Assembly (NCBI RefSeq): GCF_001423295.1
Contig: NZ_LMNG01000033.1
Span: 149,643 to 213,642, forward strand
Direction: 5' to 3'
Length of the DNA stretch: 64,000 nucleotides
From: Methylobacterium sp. Leaf112
GTDB lineage: Bacteria; Pseudomonadota; Alphaproteobacteria; Rhizobiales; Beijerinckiaceae
Shown piece after piece: positions 10,082 to 22,328 of this stretch. Below the pieces are notes generated by a model. The model saw nothing but the letters and a program-made list of their open reading frames with translations, did not search any database and was not told where the DNA came from. How positions within the stretch are numbered: the stretch's first letter is position 1; each line of letters opens with the position of its first letter. Position numbers and translations under genes: made by a program.

Positions 10082-11564
10082 TCACCTCGAACCAGCCCCA
10101 CAGCCCGGTGTCGAACCGCTCCAGCACCGTCGCGCCGATCATCCAGCGGCCGGGATTGTCGGCCTTGAATGCGATGCGGGCGGTACGGCCTTCCAAAAGC
10201 TGGAAGGTGTCGAGCCAATAGGGCTCCCAGCCATCGTCGAGGGGGTGGAGCAGGCGGAAGGAATGGCCGTGCAGATGGAGCGCCTGGGGAAAGGCGGTGT
10301 CGTTGCGCAGGGCCAGAACCACCACCTGGCCGCGCTTCACCGTGAACAGGGGCGCCACGCCGGCATTGCCCCACGCACCGTTGACCGCCCAGACCTTCCC
10401 CGCATCACCCGTGTAGGCCGGTTCGGTCGCGGGCTTGTCCTTGTCGATGCGGGCGCCGCCCGTCAGCACCACGTCCCGGCGTAACGCGTTCTGGAGTCTT
10501 ACCTCCGCCGGCAGGAGCTTGTTCTCGCCGATGGGCCCGATCGCCCCACGCTTGCCCGTGACCGGTTCGCCACTCGTCGTGAGGGTGGCGAGCGCCAGGC
10601 CGTTCCCAACCAGCGCGGTGATGCTGCCCGAGGCGCCGGCCTCCGCCGGCATGTCGAGCATGAGGTCGTAGCGCGTGCCGGGCGGGAACGGGAGGGTGGC
10701 GCGCAGCGGCTCGAAGGTGTCGGTCGGTTGGCCGTCCACGGCCGCAACGTAGACCTTGAGGTTGTCGAAGCGGATGCGGGTGCCGCGCGCATTGCACGCG
10801 TTGGCGAGGCGCAGGCGGACCCGGCTACCCGGGCGGACCGTGATGGCGTCGGGCACCGGCTTCCCGTTGACCGTGACGAGATTGCCCAGCCGTCCCGAAC
10901 TCGCCGCGAATGCGGTCTGGCCGAAGGGCAACAGCGTTCCGTTGTCGGAAAGACGCCAATCCTGCATCAGGACCGTGAAGTCGTGGTCGACGGGGGGCGG
11001 CACGACCTCCTCGACCACCAGCATGCCGGCGAGCCCTCGGCCCGATGGCTCGCTCGATCCGCCCACCACGAGGGGCCGAATCAGGAAACTGCCGGCGTCG
11101 GGAGGCACGAAGGTGTAGGTGAAATCGCCGCCCGGCGGGATCGGAGCCTGGGTCAGGCCGCCGACGCCGTCCATGGGATTCTGGTTGCGCACACCGTGCC
11201 AATGCAGGGAGAGCGGCCTGTCGGTCTTGTTCTCGACCCGCAAGCGCACGGTCTCGCCGAGCTTCACCCGAACCACCGGGGGAACGGCCGCGCTGTCGAA
11301 GGACCACACCGGGGTCGCGACGGCCGGCTCGGGCTTCAGCCGCGTCGTACCGGGCACGGCGCTCAAAGTGCGGACTGGGGTTTCCGGTTTGGCATCGGGC
11401 TTGACCTCGGGGGCGGATTTTGCCGGCACAGCCGGGCGCGCCGGCGCCTGCGCGACGGCTTCCGTCGATCCGAGGGCGAAAGCCGCGACGCCACCGAGCA
11501 GGGTCCGGCGTGAGACGGCCGGGTCGGAGACCAACCCGATACGCGACGAGCGACGATGCGGCAT
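10077..11564 (-). CDS. Multicopper-oxidase-fold Tat protein lacking half of the copper motifs
   Basis: A 495-residue protein starting MPHRRSSRIGLV with a Tat signal VSRRTLLGGVAAFALG, so export in folded form is expected. Cupredoxin domains are evident. The first copper motif (LHWHG, His121/His123) and the third (HLHGH, 430-434) are kept. The second motif, normally WYHSH-like, reads SFLIRPL near 159. The C-terminal HCHxxxH segment reads GATVLER at 477-483. A trinuclear copper centre and a type 1 site therefore cannot form as in laccases. The closest logic is the SufI/FtsP group, copper-free MCO-fold Tat proteins of the divisome, though motif loss here is partial. An oxidase role is doubtful. 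Confidence 0.8.
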   Translation of the reverse strand: MPHRRSSRIGLVSDPAVSRRTLLGGVAAFALGSTEAVAQAPARPAVPAKSAPEVKPDAKPETPVRTLSAVPGTTRLKPEPAVATPVWSFDSAAVPPVVRVKLGETVRLRVENKTDRPLSLHWHGVRNQNPMDGVGGLTQAPIPPGGDFTYTFVPPDAGSFLIRPLVVGGSSEPSGRGLAGMLVVEEVVPPPVDHDFTVLMQDWRLSDNGTLLPFGQTAFAASSGRLGNLVTVNGKPVPDAITVRPGSRVRLRLANACNARGTRIRFDNLKVYVAAVDGQPTDTFEPLRATLPFPPGTRYDLMLDMPAEAGASGSITALVGNGLALATLTTSGEPVTGKRGAIGPIGENKLLPAEVRLQNALRRDVVLTGGARIDKDKPATEPAYTGDAGKVWAVNGAWGNAGVAPLFTVKRGQVVVLALRNDTAFPQALHLHGHSFRLLHPLDDGWEPYWLDTFQLLEGRTARIAFKADNPGRWMIGATVLERFDTGLWGWFEVT

Positions 11565-11777
11565 GACACCTCTGGCGGAGGACGGAAGCGGTCCGTCGAA
11601 CGGATCCGCGCTGCTTGTAGACTCAGGGCCAAGACCCGCCAACCGGTGTGCCGATCGCCGCCGACGGAGCCTTCCACGCGGAAATCGCACACCCCGACTT
11701 TTTTTGCTGCGGCCCGTTGCGCCCGTGCTATAGGACCGCGCTCTGGCGGTGGGATTACGCGCCGGAGGTCGTCGCTT

Positions 11778-11862
11778 GCGGGCGTGGCGGAACTGGTAGA
11801 CGCGCTGGTTTTAGGTACCAGTGTCGCAAGACGTGGGGGTTCGAGCCCCTCCGCCCGCACCA
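11778..11862 (+). tRNA. tRNA-Leu (anticodon TAG)
   Basis: An 85-base tRNA with acceptor GCGGGCG/CGCCCGC and an anticodon stem CTGGT/ACCAG enclosing TTTAGGT (anticodon TAG). It has a variable arm typical of class II tRNAs, TTCGAGC in the T loop and an encoded CCA. Transcribed toward tig. Confidence 0.97.
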
Positions 11863-12036
11863 GTCCATCGCCGTCGGAACGGATTGGCTCACCGCGAATG
11901 GCCGGCCGGGCCGTTCGTCGCGATTCGGCCTCTGGTTTTCGCGTGATATCCTGGCGCCGACCTTCCCCGGCCCCGACGGGTGGCGGGGAGCGAACGAAAT
12001 TTGCGCCAACATACGCACGACAGCGGAAAGACGACC

Positions 12037-13479
12037 ATGCAGGTGACCGAGACACTCTCCCAGGGGCTGAAGCGCGAGTTTCAGGTATCCCTTGCCGCGC
12101 ATGAGCTCGAGGAGCGCCTGAACAGCGAGCTGTCGACCCTCAAGGACAAGGCCCAGATCAAGGGCTTCCGCCCCGGCAAGGTGCCGGTGGCCCACCTGCG
12201 CAAACTCTACGGCCGATCGGTGATGGCCGACGTGCTGCAGAACGCCGTCAACGAGGCCAACCAGAAGATCGTCCAGGACAACAACCTCAAGCTCGCCCTC
12301 GAGCCCAAGGTTGAGTTCCCCGGCGAGCAGTCCGTTGTCGAGCGCGCCCTCGACGCCAAGGCCGACCTGCAGTTCAACGTCGCCCTGGAAGTGCTCCCGA
12401 CCTTCGAGCTCGCCGATCTCTCCGACGTCAGCCTGACCAAGCTCGTGGCCAAGCCCTCCGACACCGAGGTCGACGAAGCCATCACCCGCATGGCGTCGTC
12501 CAACCGCAGCTTCACGGCGCGCGACGAGGGTGCCGCCGCCGAGACCGGCGACCGCGTCACCATCGATTTCGTCGGCCGCATCGACGGCGTCGAGTTCGAG
12601 GGCGGCAAGGGTGAGGGCGTCGACCTCGAACTCGGGTCGGGCCAGTTCATCCCCGGCTTCGAAGAGCAGCTCGTCGGCGCCAAGGCCGGTGAGAGCCGCG
12701 TGGTGAAGTCGACCTTCCCCGAGGGCTACGGTGCCGAGGCATTGGCCGGCAAGGAGGCCGAGTTCGACGTCACCGTCACCGCCGTCCAGGCGCCGGGCGA
12801 GACCAAGATCGACGACGAACTCGCCAAGGGCTTCGGCATGGAGTCCCTCGATAAGCTGAAGGAGGCCGTGTCCACCGCCATCGGCGGCGACTTCGAGGCG
12901 CAGTCCCGGCGCAAGCTCAAGAAGGAACTCCTCGACGCCCTGGACACCAAGTATGCGTTCGAGCTGCCGCCCAGCCTCGTCCACCAGGAGTTCGCCGCCG
13001 TGTGGGCCCAGGTCGAGCAGGACCTGAAGACCCGCGAGAAGACCTTCGAGGACGAGGGGACCACGGAGGAGAAGGCCACCGCCGAGTACCGCAAAATCGC
13101 TGAGCGTCGCGTGCGTCTCGGCTTGGTGCTTGCGCAGGTCGGTGAGACCGCCGATATCAAGGTCAGTGACGACGAGGTCAATCAGGCCCTGATCGCCCGG
13201 GTCCGGCAGTTCCCGGGTCAGGAGCAGCAGGTCTGGGACTTCTACCGTAAGAATGCCCAGGCGCTCGCGGAACTGCGTGCGCCGATCTTCGAAGAGAAGG
13301 TCGTCGACCACGTGCTCGCGCAGGTGAAGCTCGTCGAAGAGCCCGTCTCCAAGGAGGCGTTGTTCGCCGACGAGGACGAATCCGAGGCGTCCGACGGGGC
13401 CTCCAAGACCGCGTCCGATAAGGACGAGACTGTTTCGACCGGCGACGAGGCCCTGCCTGCCGTCGCCAAGGCCGACTGA
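12037..13479 (+). CDS. tig: Trigger factor
   Basis: A 480-residue ribosome-bound chaperone and peptidyl-prolyl isomerase acting on nascent chains. The N-terminal ribosome-binding part includes IKGFRPGKVPVAHLRKLYG (the conserved GFRxGKxP signature). The FKBP-type PPIase domain is marked by GDRVTIDFVGRIDGVEFEGG, followed by the helical C-terminal chaperone arms and an acidic low-complexity tail. The ATG at 12037 (MQVTETLSQGLKREF) follows GGAAAG. It leads the tig-clpP-clpX-lon array, the conserved order in many bacteria. Confidence 0.98.
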   Translation: MQVTETLSQGLKREFQVSLAAHELEERLNSELSTLKDKAQIKGFRPGKVPVAHLRKLYGRSVMADVLQNAVNEANQKIVQDNNLKLALEPKVEFPGEQSVVERALDAKADLQFNVALEVLPTFELADLSDVSLTKLVAKPSDTEVDEAITRMASSNRSFTARDEGAAAETGDRVTIDFVGRIDGVEFEGGKGEGVDLELGSGQFIPGFEEQLVGAKAGESRVVKSTFPEGYGAEALAGKEAEFDVTVTAVQAPGETKIDDELAKGFGMESLDKLKEAVSTAIGGDFEAQSRRKLKKELLDALDTKYAFELPPSLVHQEFAAVWAQVEQDLKTREKTFEDEGTTEEKATAEYRKIAERRVRLGLVLAQVGETADIKVSDDEVNQALIARVRQFPGQEQQVWDFYRKNAQALAELRAPIFEEKVVDHVLAQVKLVEEPVSKEALFADEDESEASDGASKTASDKDETVSTGDEALPAVAKAD

Positions 13480-13606
13480 GCCCGGTGCTCCCTTCGTGGG
13501 CGGCGGGCCGAGAGTAGAGGCGACGTTCACCGTCGTCGGAGTTCGCTGAAATGTCCGGCCCGCGCCCGATTCGCGGCGCGGCCGGACCCCTCGAAGCCTG
13601 GGGCAC

Positions 13607-14239
13607 GTGATGATGAGAGATCCGGTCGACTATTATAACTCCGCGCTCGTGCCCATGGTGGTCGAGCAGTCGAGCCGCGGCGAGCGTGCCTTCGACATCT
13701 ATTCGCGCCTGTTGCGCGAGCGGATCATCTTCCTTACCGGCCCGGTGGAGGATTACGGCGCCTCGCTCATCGTGGCGCAGTTGCTCTTCCTCGAAGCCGA
13801 GAACCCGAAGAAGGAGATCTCCTTCTACATCAACTCGCCCGGCGGCGTGGTGACCTCGGGTCTGTCGATCTACGACACCATGCAGTTCATCCGTTGCCCG
13901 GTGACGACCCTTTGCGTCGGCCAGGCCGCGTCGATGGGTTCGCTTCTGCTCACCGCCGGCGAGCCCGGGCATCGCTTTGCCCTGCCGAACGCTCGCATCA
14001 TGGTGCACCAGCCGTCGGGCGGCTTCCAGGGTCAGGCCACCGACATCCTGATCCATGCCCGCGAGATCGAGGCCCTGAAGAAGCGCCTCAACGAGATCTA
14101 CGTGAAGCACACGGGACGGGACTACGACACCATCGTCCAGGCGCTCGAGCGCGACAATTTCATGACGGCCGACGCCGCCAAGGAGTTCGGCCTCATCGAC
14201 GAGGTGATCCAGAAGCGTCCGGAACCGGCTGCCGCCTGA
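13607..14239 (+). CDS. clpP: ATP-dependent Clp protease proteolytic subunit
   Basis: A 210-residue serine protease that forms the tetradecameric chamber used by ClpX and ClpA. The triad is visible: Ser109 in GQAASMGS, His134 in MVHQPSGG, Asp183 in ERDNFM. The start lies in GTGATGATG; three consecutive starts are possible (13607, 13610, 13613), giving MMMRDPVDYYNSALVP or shorter. It is followed by clpX after a 223-base gap containing a hairpin, so partial read-through or a separate clpX promoter is likely. Confidence 0.98.
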   Translation: MMMRDPVDYYNSALVPMVVEQSSRGERAFDIYSRLLRERIIFLTGPVEDYGASLIVAQLLFLEAENPKKEISFYINSPGGVVTSGLSIYDTMQFIRCPVTTLCVGQAASMGSLLLTAGEPGHRFALPNARIMVHQPSGGFQGQATDILIHAREIEALKKRLNEIYVKHTGRDYDTIVQALERDNFMTADAAKEFGLIDEVIQKRPEPAAA

Positions 14240-14253
14240 TCCCGCCCGTAGGT

Positions 14254-14278
14254 GCCGGACCCCATTCCGGGGTCCGGC
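14254..14278 (+). terminator. Hairpin between clpP and clpX
   Basis: GCCGGACCCC and GGGGTCCGGC form a perfect 10-bp stem with loop ATTCC, 15 bases after the clpP stop. No T-run follows, so it may attenuate or stabilise rather than terminate. Confidence 0.5.
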
Positions 14279-14462
14279 CGCGTCGTTTCGAGGCGGAGCG
14301 TCGTCTCTGCCTTGATCCGGCCGCGGCCGCGTGCTTGCATCGTCAGTCTGATCCGAAACCGGCAGATGCGCGCAGGTGACTGTTTCTTTAGGCCGATGCC
14401 ATTAAATTCGAAGGATGCGTGTGCGCCCCGGACCGGCGCCATGCCCGCGAACGGAGACCGAT

Positions 14463-15734
<1,272 letters not shown>

Positions 15735-15778
15735 GCGCTGCCTGACCCTGTCCGGCTCGCGTCCTGATGGCCGGCCTC

Positions 15779-15806
15779 GGGGCGGATGCTTGAAAACATC
15801 CGCCCC
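15779..15806 (+). terminator. Hairpin between clpX and lon
   Basis: GGGGCGGATG and CATCCGCCCC form a perfect 10-bp stem around an eight-base loop CTTGAAAA, 45 bases after the clpX stop. There is no T-run, but stability and position suit a transcript end. Confidence 0.55.
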
Positions 15807-15985
15807 CGCTTCCATCTGAATTCAGACGCGCGATGGCCGCACGCTCGCCTTTCGAGGTGCGGTGTCCCGCCGCCAGCCGCTTCTCCGATAACACTTCCGA
15901 CCCCTTCGCGGCCCGGTCGGCCCCTGGCAGGTTGCTTGCTCCCCGGAGGAGCGACTGCCCGGCGTCCCTCATGAGGAAGTCCGAC

Positions 15986-18412
<2,427 letters not shown>

Positions 18413-18427
18413 ACCGCTGACAGGCGA

Positions 18428-18462
18428 AGAGGCCCCGGAGGAAACTCTGGGGCCTCTTTCTT
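18428..18462 (+). terminator. Rho-independent terminator of lon
   Basis: AGAGGCCCC and GGGGCCTCT form a stem with a GGAGGAAACTCT loop, followed by TTCTTC, 16 bases after the lon stop. The best-formed intrinsic terminator in the window. Confidence 0.85.
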
Positions 18463-18534
18463 CGTGCGGCTTCCCATCCTCGTGAGGCTACGGGTTGCGT
18501 GCCGACGGCCGCTTCGGTACGACACGGCGCGCCT

Positions 18535-18610
18535 GGGCGGTTAGCTCAGTTGGTAGAGCGTCTCCTTTACACGGAGAGGGTCGGCGGTTCGAGCCCGTCA
18601 CCGCCCACCA
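18535..18610 (+). tRNA. tRNA-Val (anticodon TAC)
   Basis: A 76-base tRNA with acceptor GGGCGGT/ACCGCCC, D-loop AGCTCAGTTGGTAGAGC, anticodon loop TTTACAC (anticodon TAC), TTCGAGC in the T arm and encoded CCA. Confidence 0.97.
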
Positions 18611-18651
18611 GGCCCTGTCCCGTCTCGCGGGACGACATCGGATCGCCTGAC

Positions 18652-18909
18652 ATGACCGAGCCACGCGGATTTCCCACCCCTTGGCTCGTCGTCGAGAAAG
18701 CGGAAAGCTTCTGCGTCGAGGATGCCGCCGGCGTGGCCGTCGCGTGGACCTATTTCTCGGACGATGAGGCTTCGCGCACGGCAACCGGCGCGATGACCCG
18801 TGACGAGGCGCAACGGATCGCGAAGGCGATCGCGATGATCCCCGAGATGCGAACCATCATTCGAACCCTGCAGGACGGCCTGGCCGAGGCCGACACCGGC
18901 GAGAGCTGA
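18652..18909 (+). CDS. Small hypothetical protein, 85 residues
   Basis: I do not recognise a named family. The protein starts MTEPRGFPTPWLVVEKAESF. It has a compact layout with WTYFSDDEASRTAT followed by MTRDEAQRIAKAIAMIPEM, a pattern common in short conserved proteins of Methylobacterium and Bradyrhizobium. Codon use matches its neighbours. The start is placed after the tRNA-Val; the longer open frame from 18499 would run through the tRNA and is rejected. No signal peptide or membrane segment. Confidence 0.7.
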   Translation: MTEPRGFPTPWLVVEKAESFCVEDAAGVAVAWTYFSDDEASRTATGAMTRDEAQRIAKAIAMIPEMRTIIRTLQDGLAEADTGES

Positions 18910-18915
18910 CGGCAC

Positions 18916-19416
18916 TCAGCCGCCGGCGAGGACCAGGGCCCAGAAGCGCTTGTAGCGAGTGCCCGGCGCATCGACGCGGGCGATGCCGACGCGCTTCAGT
19001 TGCGGCATCAGCATGTTCTTGTTGTGCTCCGGCGAAGACTTCCAGCGCGCCAGCACCTCGTCGAAGGTGTTCGAGCCTGCACTGAGATTCTCCGCCGCGT
19101 AGGCGCGGCCGAAGCCCGCCTCCGCCATGCGTGCATCGAAGGTGCCGCCGATCTCGTGGCTGAGACGGCCGGCCTTCGCATTGGAAGCCGCCTGATACGA
19201 CGCGGCCCGGATCAGGCTGGTGTCGATCACCACCGGCCCGAGACCGTGCTGTGCCCGGTAGCGTGAGATGGCGGCGGCCGCTGCCTGCTCATCGAGGATC
19301 ACGACGCTGGTCGGCGTATCGGGACCGAGGAGGGTGGGTGCGCTGCAACCGGCCAAAGTCACCGCGACGGATGCGGCCACGACGTAAGCGAAGGCGCGTG
19401 AGGATAACTTGGGCAT
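18916..19416 (-). CDS. CAP-domain (SCP/PR1) lipoprotein
   Basis: A 166-residue protein with a signal sequence MPKLSSRAFAYVVAASVAVT ending in the lipobox LAGC, so it should be a lipid-anchored periplasmic protein. The mature part is a CAP/SCP domain: AAAISRYRAQHGLGPV, AASYQAASNAKAGRLSHEIGG, AAENLSAGSNTFDEVLARWK and SPEHNKNMLMPQLKRVGIA. Histidine and glutamate of the CAP cavity are present. Bacterial CAP proteins have no settled function. The start at 19416 is chosen because it gives a perfect lipoprotein leader. Convergent with the small upstream gene. Confidence 0.88.
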   Translation of the reverse strand: MPKLSSRAFAYVVAASVAVTLAGCSAPTLLGPDTPTSVVILDEQAAAAAISRYRAQHGLGPVVIDTSLIRAASYQAASNAKAGRLSHEIGGTFDARMAEAGFGRAYAAENLSAGSNTFDEVLARWKSSPEHNKNMLMPQLKRVGIARVDAPGTRYKRFWALVLAGG

Positions 19417-19555
19417 CGGCTCATGGGCTCGGGCGGGATCGGCTCCATGCTTTTCCCGGTTCCATGCCCCTTGCGGCCCCATGCGGCGAAAACGCGGCAT
19501 CGGTCCCACGCCGATCCGTTCGCTCGTCACCGTGGCATGCTGGGCACGCCCCGGC

Positions 19556-19771
19556 TCAGATCCGCGTACCCGGATCGCGTAACGGCGCACCGCAGCGCCA
19601 TCCGGTGATGCGATAGTCCGGATGCGTCCCGACCCAGCGCGCCAGCTGCGGCTGTGCCACGTGCTGGCAGGCACGCGCGTCGGCGACGTCGAGGGCGAGC
19701 CGCCGCGCTTCGCAAGTGTCCGGCGCGTTGGTCATGCAGGCTGTGAAGTAGAGGAAGAAAAACCCCGGCAT
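19556..19771 (-). CDS. Small four-cysteine protein, 71 residues
   Basis: Starts MPGFFFLYFTACMTNAP after a GGAGG ribosome site seven bases upstream, which supports real translation. Cysteines fall at 12, 20, 35 and 60. The N-terminus is hydrophobic, so membrane targeting or secretion is possible but short. The motif RITGWRCG closes the domain. No known family or function recognised. A second gene at 29810 has the same cysteine layout (see findings). It lies between a CAP lipoprotein and tRNA-Asp genes with its own ribosome site, and nothing suggests an operon. Confidence 0.65.
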   Translation of the reverse strand: MPGFFFLYFTACMTNAPDTCEARRLALDVADARACQHVAQPQLARWVGTHPDYRITGWRCGAPLRDPGTRI

Positions 19772-19958
19772 CGTTCACCCTCCGCAAGCCTGGGCCGACG
19801 ACACGAGCATCGTCCGGCCGGTTGCGTTCGATGAGCTTAGGATTCCCACAAGCGAAAGCGAGCCGGCGCAACGTCGCCGCCGCGGGCAGGCGGGACCTTG
19901 GGGACCCGAAGTCCCTGCAACACCTTGCAACACAATGCAGATTGTCGGGGAATAAAAA

Positions 19959-20035
19959 TGGCGCGGGCGACGGGACTCGAACCCGCGACCTCCGGCGTGA
20001 CAGGCCGGCACTCTAACCAACTGAGCTACGCCCGC
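19959..20035 (-). tRNA. tRNA-Asp (anticodon GTC), copy 1
   Basis: A 77-base minus-strand tRNA: acceptor GCGGGCG/CGCCCGC, anticodon stem CCGGC/GCCGG with loop CTGTCAC (anticodon GTC), TTCGAGT in the T arm, encoded CCA. Identical to the copy at 20113. Confidence 0.97.
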
Positions 20036-20112
20036 GTGGCGTGGAAAGCGATCCGCACAAGACACGTTTCGCGTCGCGCGAGATCGAACTTTCGGAATGG
20101 TAGACTTGTAAA

Positions 20113-20189
20113 TGGCGCGGGCGACGGGACTCGAACCCGCGACCTCCGGCGTGACAGGCCGGCACTCTAACCAACTGAGCTACGCCCGC
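20113..20189 (-). tRNA. tRNA-Asp (anticodon GTC), copy 2
   Basis: Identical 77-base sequence to the first copy, 77 bases upstream on the minus strand. The spacer between them is not duplicated, so only the tRNA sequence is conserved. Probably one transcript with two tRNAs. Confidence 0.97.
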
Positions 20190-20412
20190 ATGGCGTCCCG
20201 CCTCGTCTCCGCTGCGGTGTCGGGGGTGTATGTTCGGCCGCCCGGGCTGTCAAGCAGCCTGCGGCGGCATCCCGCAAGATCGTTCGGGCGTAAACGTGAC
20301 CGCTTCCGTGGCCTCCTCCGGACGAAGCCGACGTCGAGCCTTGATCGAGGGCAGGGAACACCGGGGCCGCCCCGCGGCTTGTCCGAGCGTCGAACCCGTG
20401 TGGGAGGTGCCC

Positions 20413-20931
20413 GTGTTTCGTGTCCTCCGCACCTTGGGCCTCGCACTGGGCGTGCTTGCGGGCATCGTTGGGGCGCAGGGACCTGAGTTCGCTCAGCAGT
20501 ATGGCCAGCGGTTGGCTGGGACCGTCGAGGAGTTGCGCCGCGTGGTCGCCGGGTTCGAAGCCGATGCACAGGCGACGGGACATACCCGTGACAGTGCCAT
20601 TGCGCGGCTGCGCGGCGATTCCGATGCTCTTGTTTCTCGACGTGGGGCAGCCGCGCGCGCGGATCTCGACCGGCTCGCCACCCTAGCGGCACGCCGCGCC
20701 GCCCTCGACACCGCCGGTGGTCCTCTCGGCCGACTTGCGGCCCTGATCCGCGACCCCGACCTCCATCTCGCGCGGGCGACCTACGAGGACTATCGCCCCG
20801 CGATCCCGACGACCGCCGATGGCTTGGTGGCCGGGCTCCTCGGGTTCCTCGCCGCGTGGGCGGGATGGCGGGTTCTGTGCGACTTCGGGCGGCGTCTGAT
20901 CTATCGACCGTCCGTCTCGGTCACGGCCTGA
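20413..20931 (+). CDS. DUF2937 family membrane protein
   Basis: A 172-residue protein. I place the start at the GTG 20413 (encoding MFRVLRTLGLALGVLAG), five bases after GGGAGG. The order is an N-terminal hydrophobic segment, a long alpha-helical periplasmic or coiled part with FAQQYGQRLAGTVEELRRVV and repeated aspartate/arginine helices, then a C-terminal membrane helix GLVAGLLGFLAAWAGWRVL. This matches DUF2937, an uncharacterised family. The upstream arginine-rich extension to 20230 is not supported. Next gene follows after 125 bases. Confidence 0.8.
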   Translation: MFRVLRTLGLALGVLAGIVGAQGPEFAQQYGQRLAGTVEELRRVVAGFEADAQATGHTRDSAIARLRGDSDALVSRRGAAARADLDRLATLAARRAALDTAGGPLGRLAALIRDPDLHLARATYEDYRPAIPTTADGLVAGLLGFLAAWAGWRVLCDFGRRLIYRPSVSVTA

Positions 20932-21056
20932 ACCGTGTCCGCCAGGGCACAGGTGTTGCACGGCATCTACAGCCCGACCAGGACGAGTGCACTACGACTG
21001 GCGCCGTAGCGCGCGGGTCAACTCGTGGCGCCGGTTCACAGTCGACAGTCGCAATC

Positions 21057-22286
21057 ATGGCGCGTGCGTCCCACCCTTCTGTCGATCCGGCCCTCGATGC
21101 CGCCGCGCTCCTGCGGCGCATCGGGTTCTTCGGCCTGTTCGTCCTCGTGCCGGTGACGACGCAGATGGGTCGCCGCGCGGCCGTCATTCTGGCGCCCATC
21201 GCCGTGGTGCTGCTGGTGCTGGCCAGCGCCATCGACGGCAAATCCGGGCCGTGGAGGCCAGCCGCTGGGCGCCTGCTGCGGATGCCGGCCTTCCTCGCCG
21301 GGCTCCTCGTCATCCTGTGGGCGGCTCTGTCCCTGGTGTGGACGCCGTTCCTCGATCTTGCCGCCGAGCGGTTGCTCAACCTGATCGCGACGATCCTTCT
21401 GACCTTCGCGGGCTATCTCGCCCTGCCGGAGCGGATGCGTTCGGCCAACCTCTACCTCCTGCCCGTGGGCACCGCGGCCGCCGCCCTCGTGGCGATTCTG
21501 CTCGGCCTGTTCGGGCATCGTCTCCCAGGAACGCCAACGGAGATCGATGGAACTCTGGACCGTGGATTGACGCTTCTCGCGCTCCTGGTCTGGCCGGCCG
21601 TGGCGTGGCTGCGCTCGCGCGGGCGCGACCTCGAATCCCTAGGCCTCGCGCTCCTCGTGGCCGTGGCCCTGGTGGTTTCGCCGAACGCGCTTCAACTCAC
21701 AGCCTTGGCGGCGGGCGCCGCCGCCTTCGCCCTCACCAGTCTCCGGCCGTTCCTCGGCGTACGCGTCGCAAGCCTCGGTGCGGCAGCCCTCTTGGTGGGG
21801 GCGCCTCTGCTGCCGTTCCTCGCTCGACCCGTCGCCTCGACCCTGCTCGGCCCGGCTTCGCCCGGCGCCCTGTCGCTCAAGACCTGGCAGAAGATCGTCA
21901 CCACGGAGCCGTTGCGCCTCGTCACGGGGCACGGTTTCGAGACGGCGCTGCGGGGCAGGATCGTTAATCTCCTCCCGGCCAATGCGCCCACCACGCTGCT
22001 GTTCGAGTTGTGGTACGAACTGGGCGTCGTCGGCGCAGTCGCCGCGGCGTTCGCGCTTCAGGCCGCGATCCGCCGCAGCGGACGGGGGACGCCCGTCCTC
22101 GTCCCCGGCGCCATGGCAGCCTTCGCCGCCGCATTCACCATCACCTGTATCGGTGTCGGCCTGACGGTGATGTGGTGGCTCACCACCCTGACGGTCGTGA
22201 TCCTGGCCTTCGTCGCCGTGGCACGCGGCCAGTTCCGCACCCGCCGCCCGAAGGCGAGCCAGATCGGTCACCCGGAGACCCTCTGA
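21057..22286 (+). CDS. O-antigen ligase-like polytopic membrane protein
   Basis: About 409 residues with roughly ten membrane helices, for example GFFGLFVLVPVTTQ and ILAPIAVVLLVLASAI. It includes a Wzy_C-type segment (LSLKTWQKIVTTEPLRLVTG followed by TTLLFELWYELGVVGAVAAA) typical of O-antigen ligases and polymerases, which act on lipid-linked glycans at the periplasmic face. Substrate cannot be told; exopolysaccharide polymerisation or ligation to lipid A core are alternatives. No other glycan genes are adjacent, although two glycosyltransferases lie at 57-61 kb. The ATG at 21057 is taken, with a weak ribosome site. Confidence 0.75.
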   Translation: MARASHPSVDPALDAAALLRRIGFFGLFVLVPVTTQMGRRAAVILAPIAVVLLVLASAIDGKSGPWRPAAGRLLRMPAFLAGLLVILWAALSLVWTPFLDLAAERLLNLIATILLTFAGYLALPERMRSANLYLLPVGTAAAALVAILLGLFGHRLPGTPTEIDGTLDRGLTLLALLVWPAVAWLRSRGRDLESLGLALLVAVALVVSPNALQLTALAAGAAAFALTSLRPFLGVRVASLGAAALLVGAPLLPFLARPVASTLLGPASPGALSLKTWQKIVTTEPLRLVTGHGFETALRGRIVNLLPANAPTTLLFELWYELGVVGAVAAAFALQAAIRRSGRGTPVLVPGAMAAFAAAFTITCIGVGLTVMWWLTTLTVVILAFVAVARGQFRTRRPKASQIGHPETL

Positions 22287-22328
22287 GCCTCCGGCGCGAC
22301 GCCTGTTTCGTAGGCCACCGCTCCGGGC

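Noticed and set aside
11755..13530. 591-residue minus-strand open frame
   Set aside because: Antisense to tig and through tRNA-Leu; leucine/glycine-rich composition typical of shadow frames.
19898..20486. Open frames beginning MARATGLEPATSGVTGRH on the plus strand
   Set aside because: They are read across the minus-strand tRNA-Asp genes; this peptide is a well-known artefact of tRNA antisense sequence.
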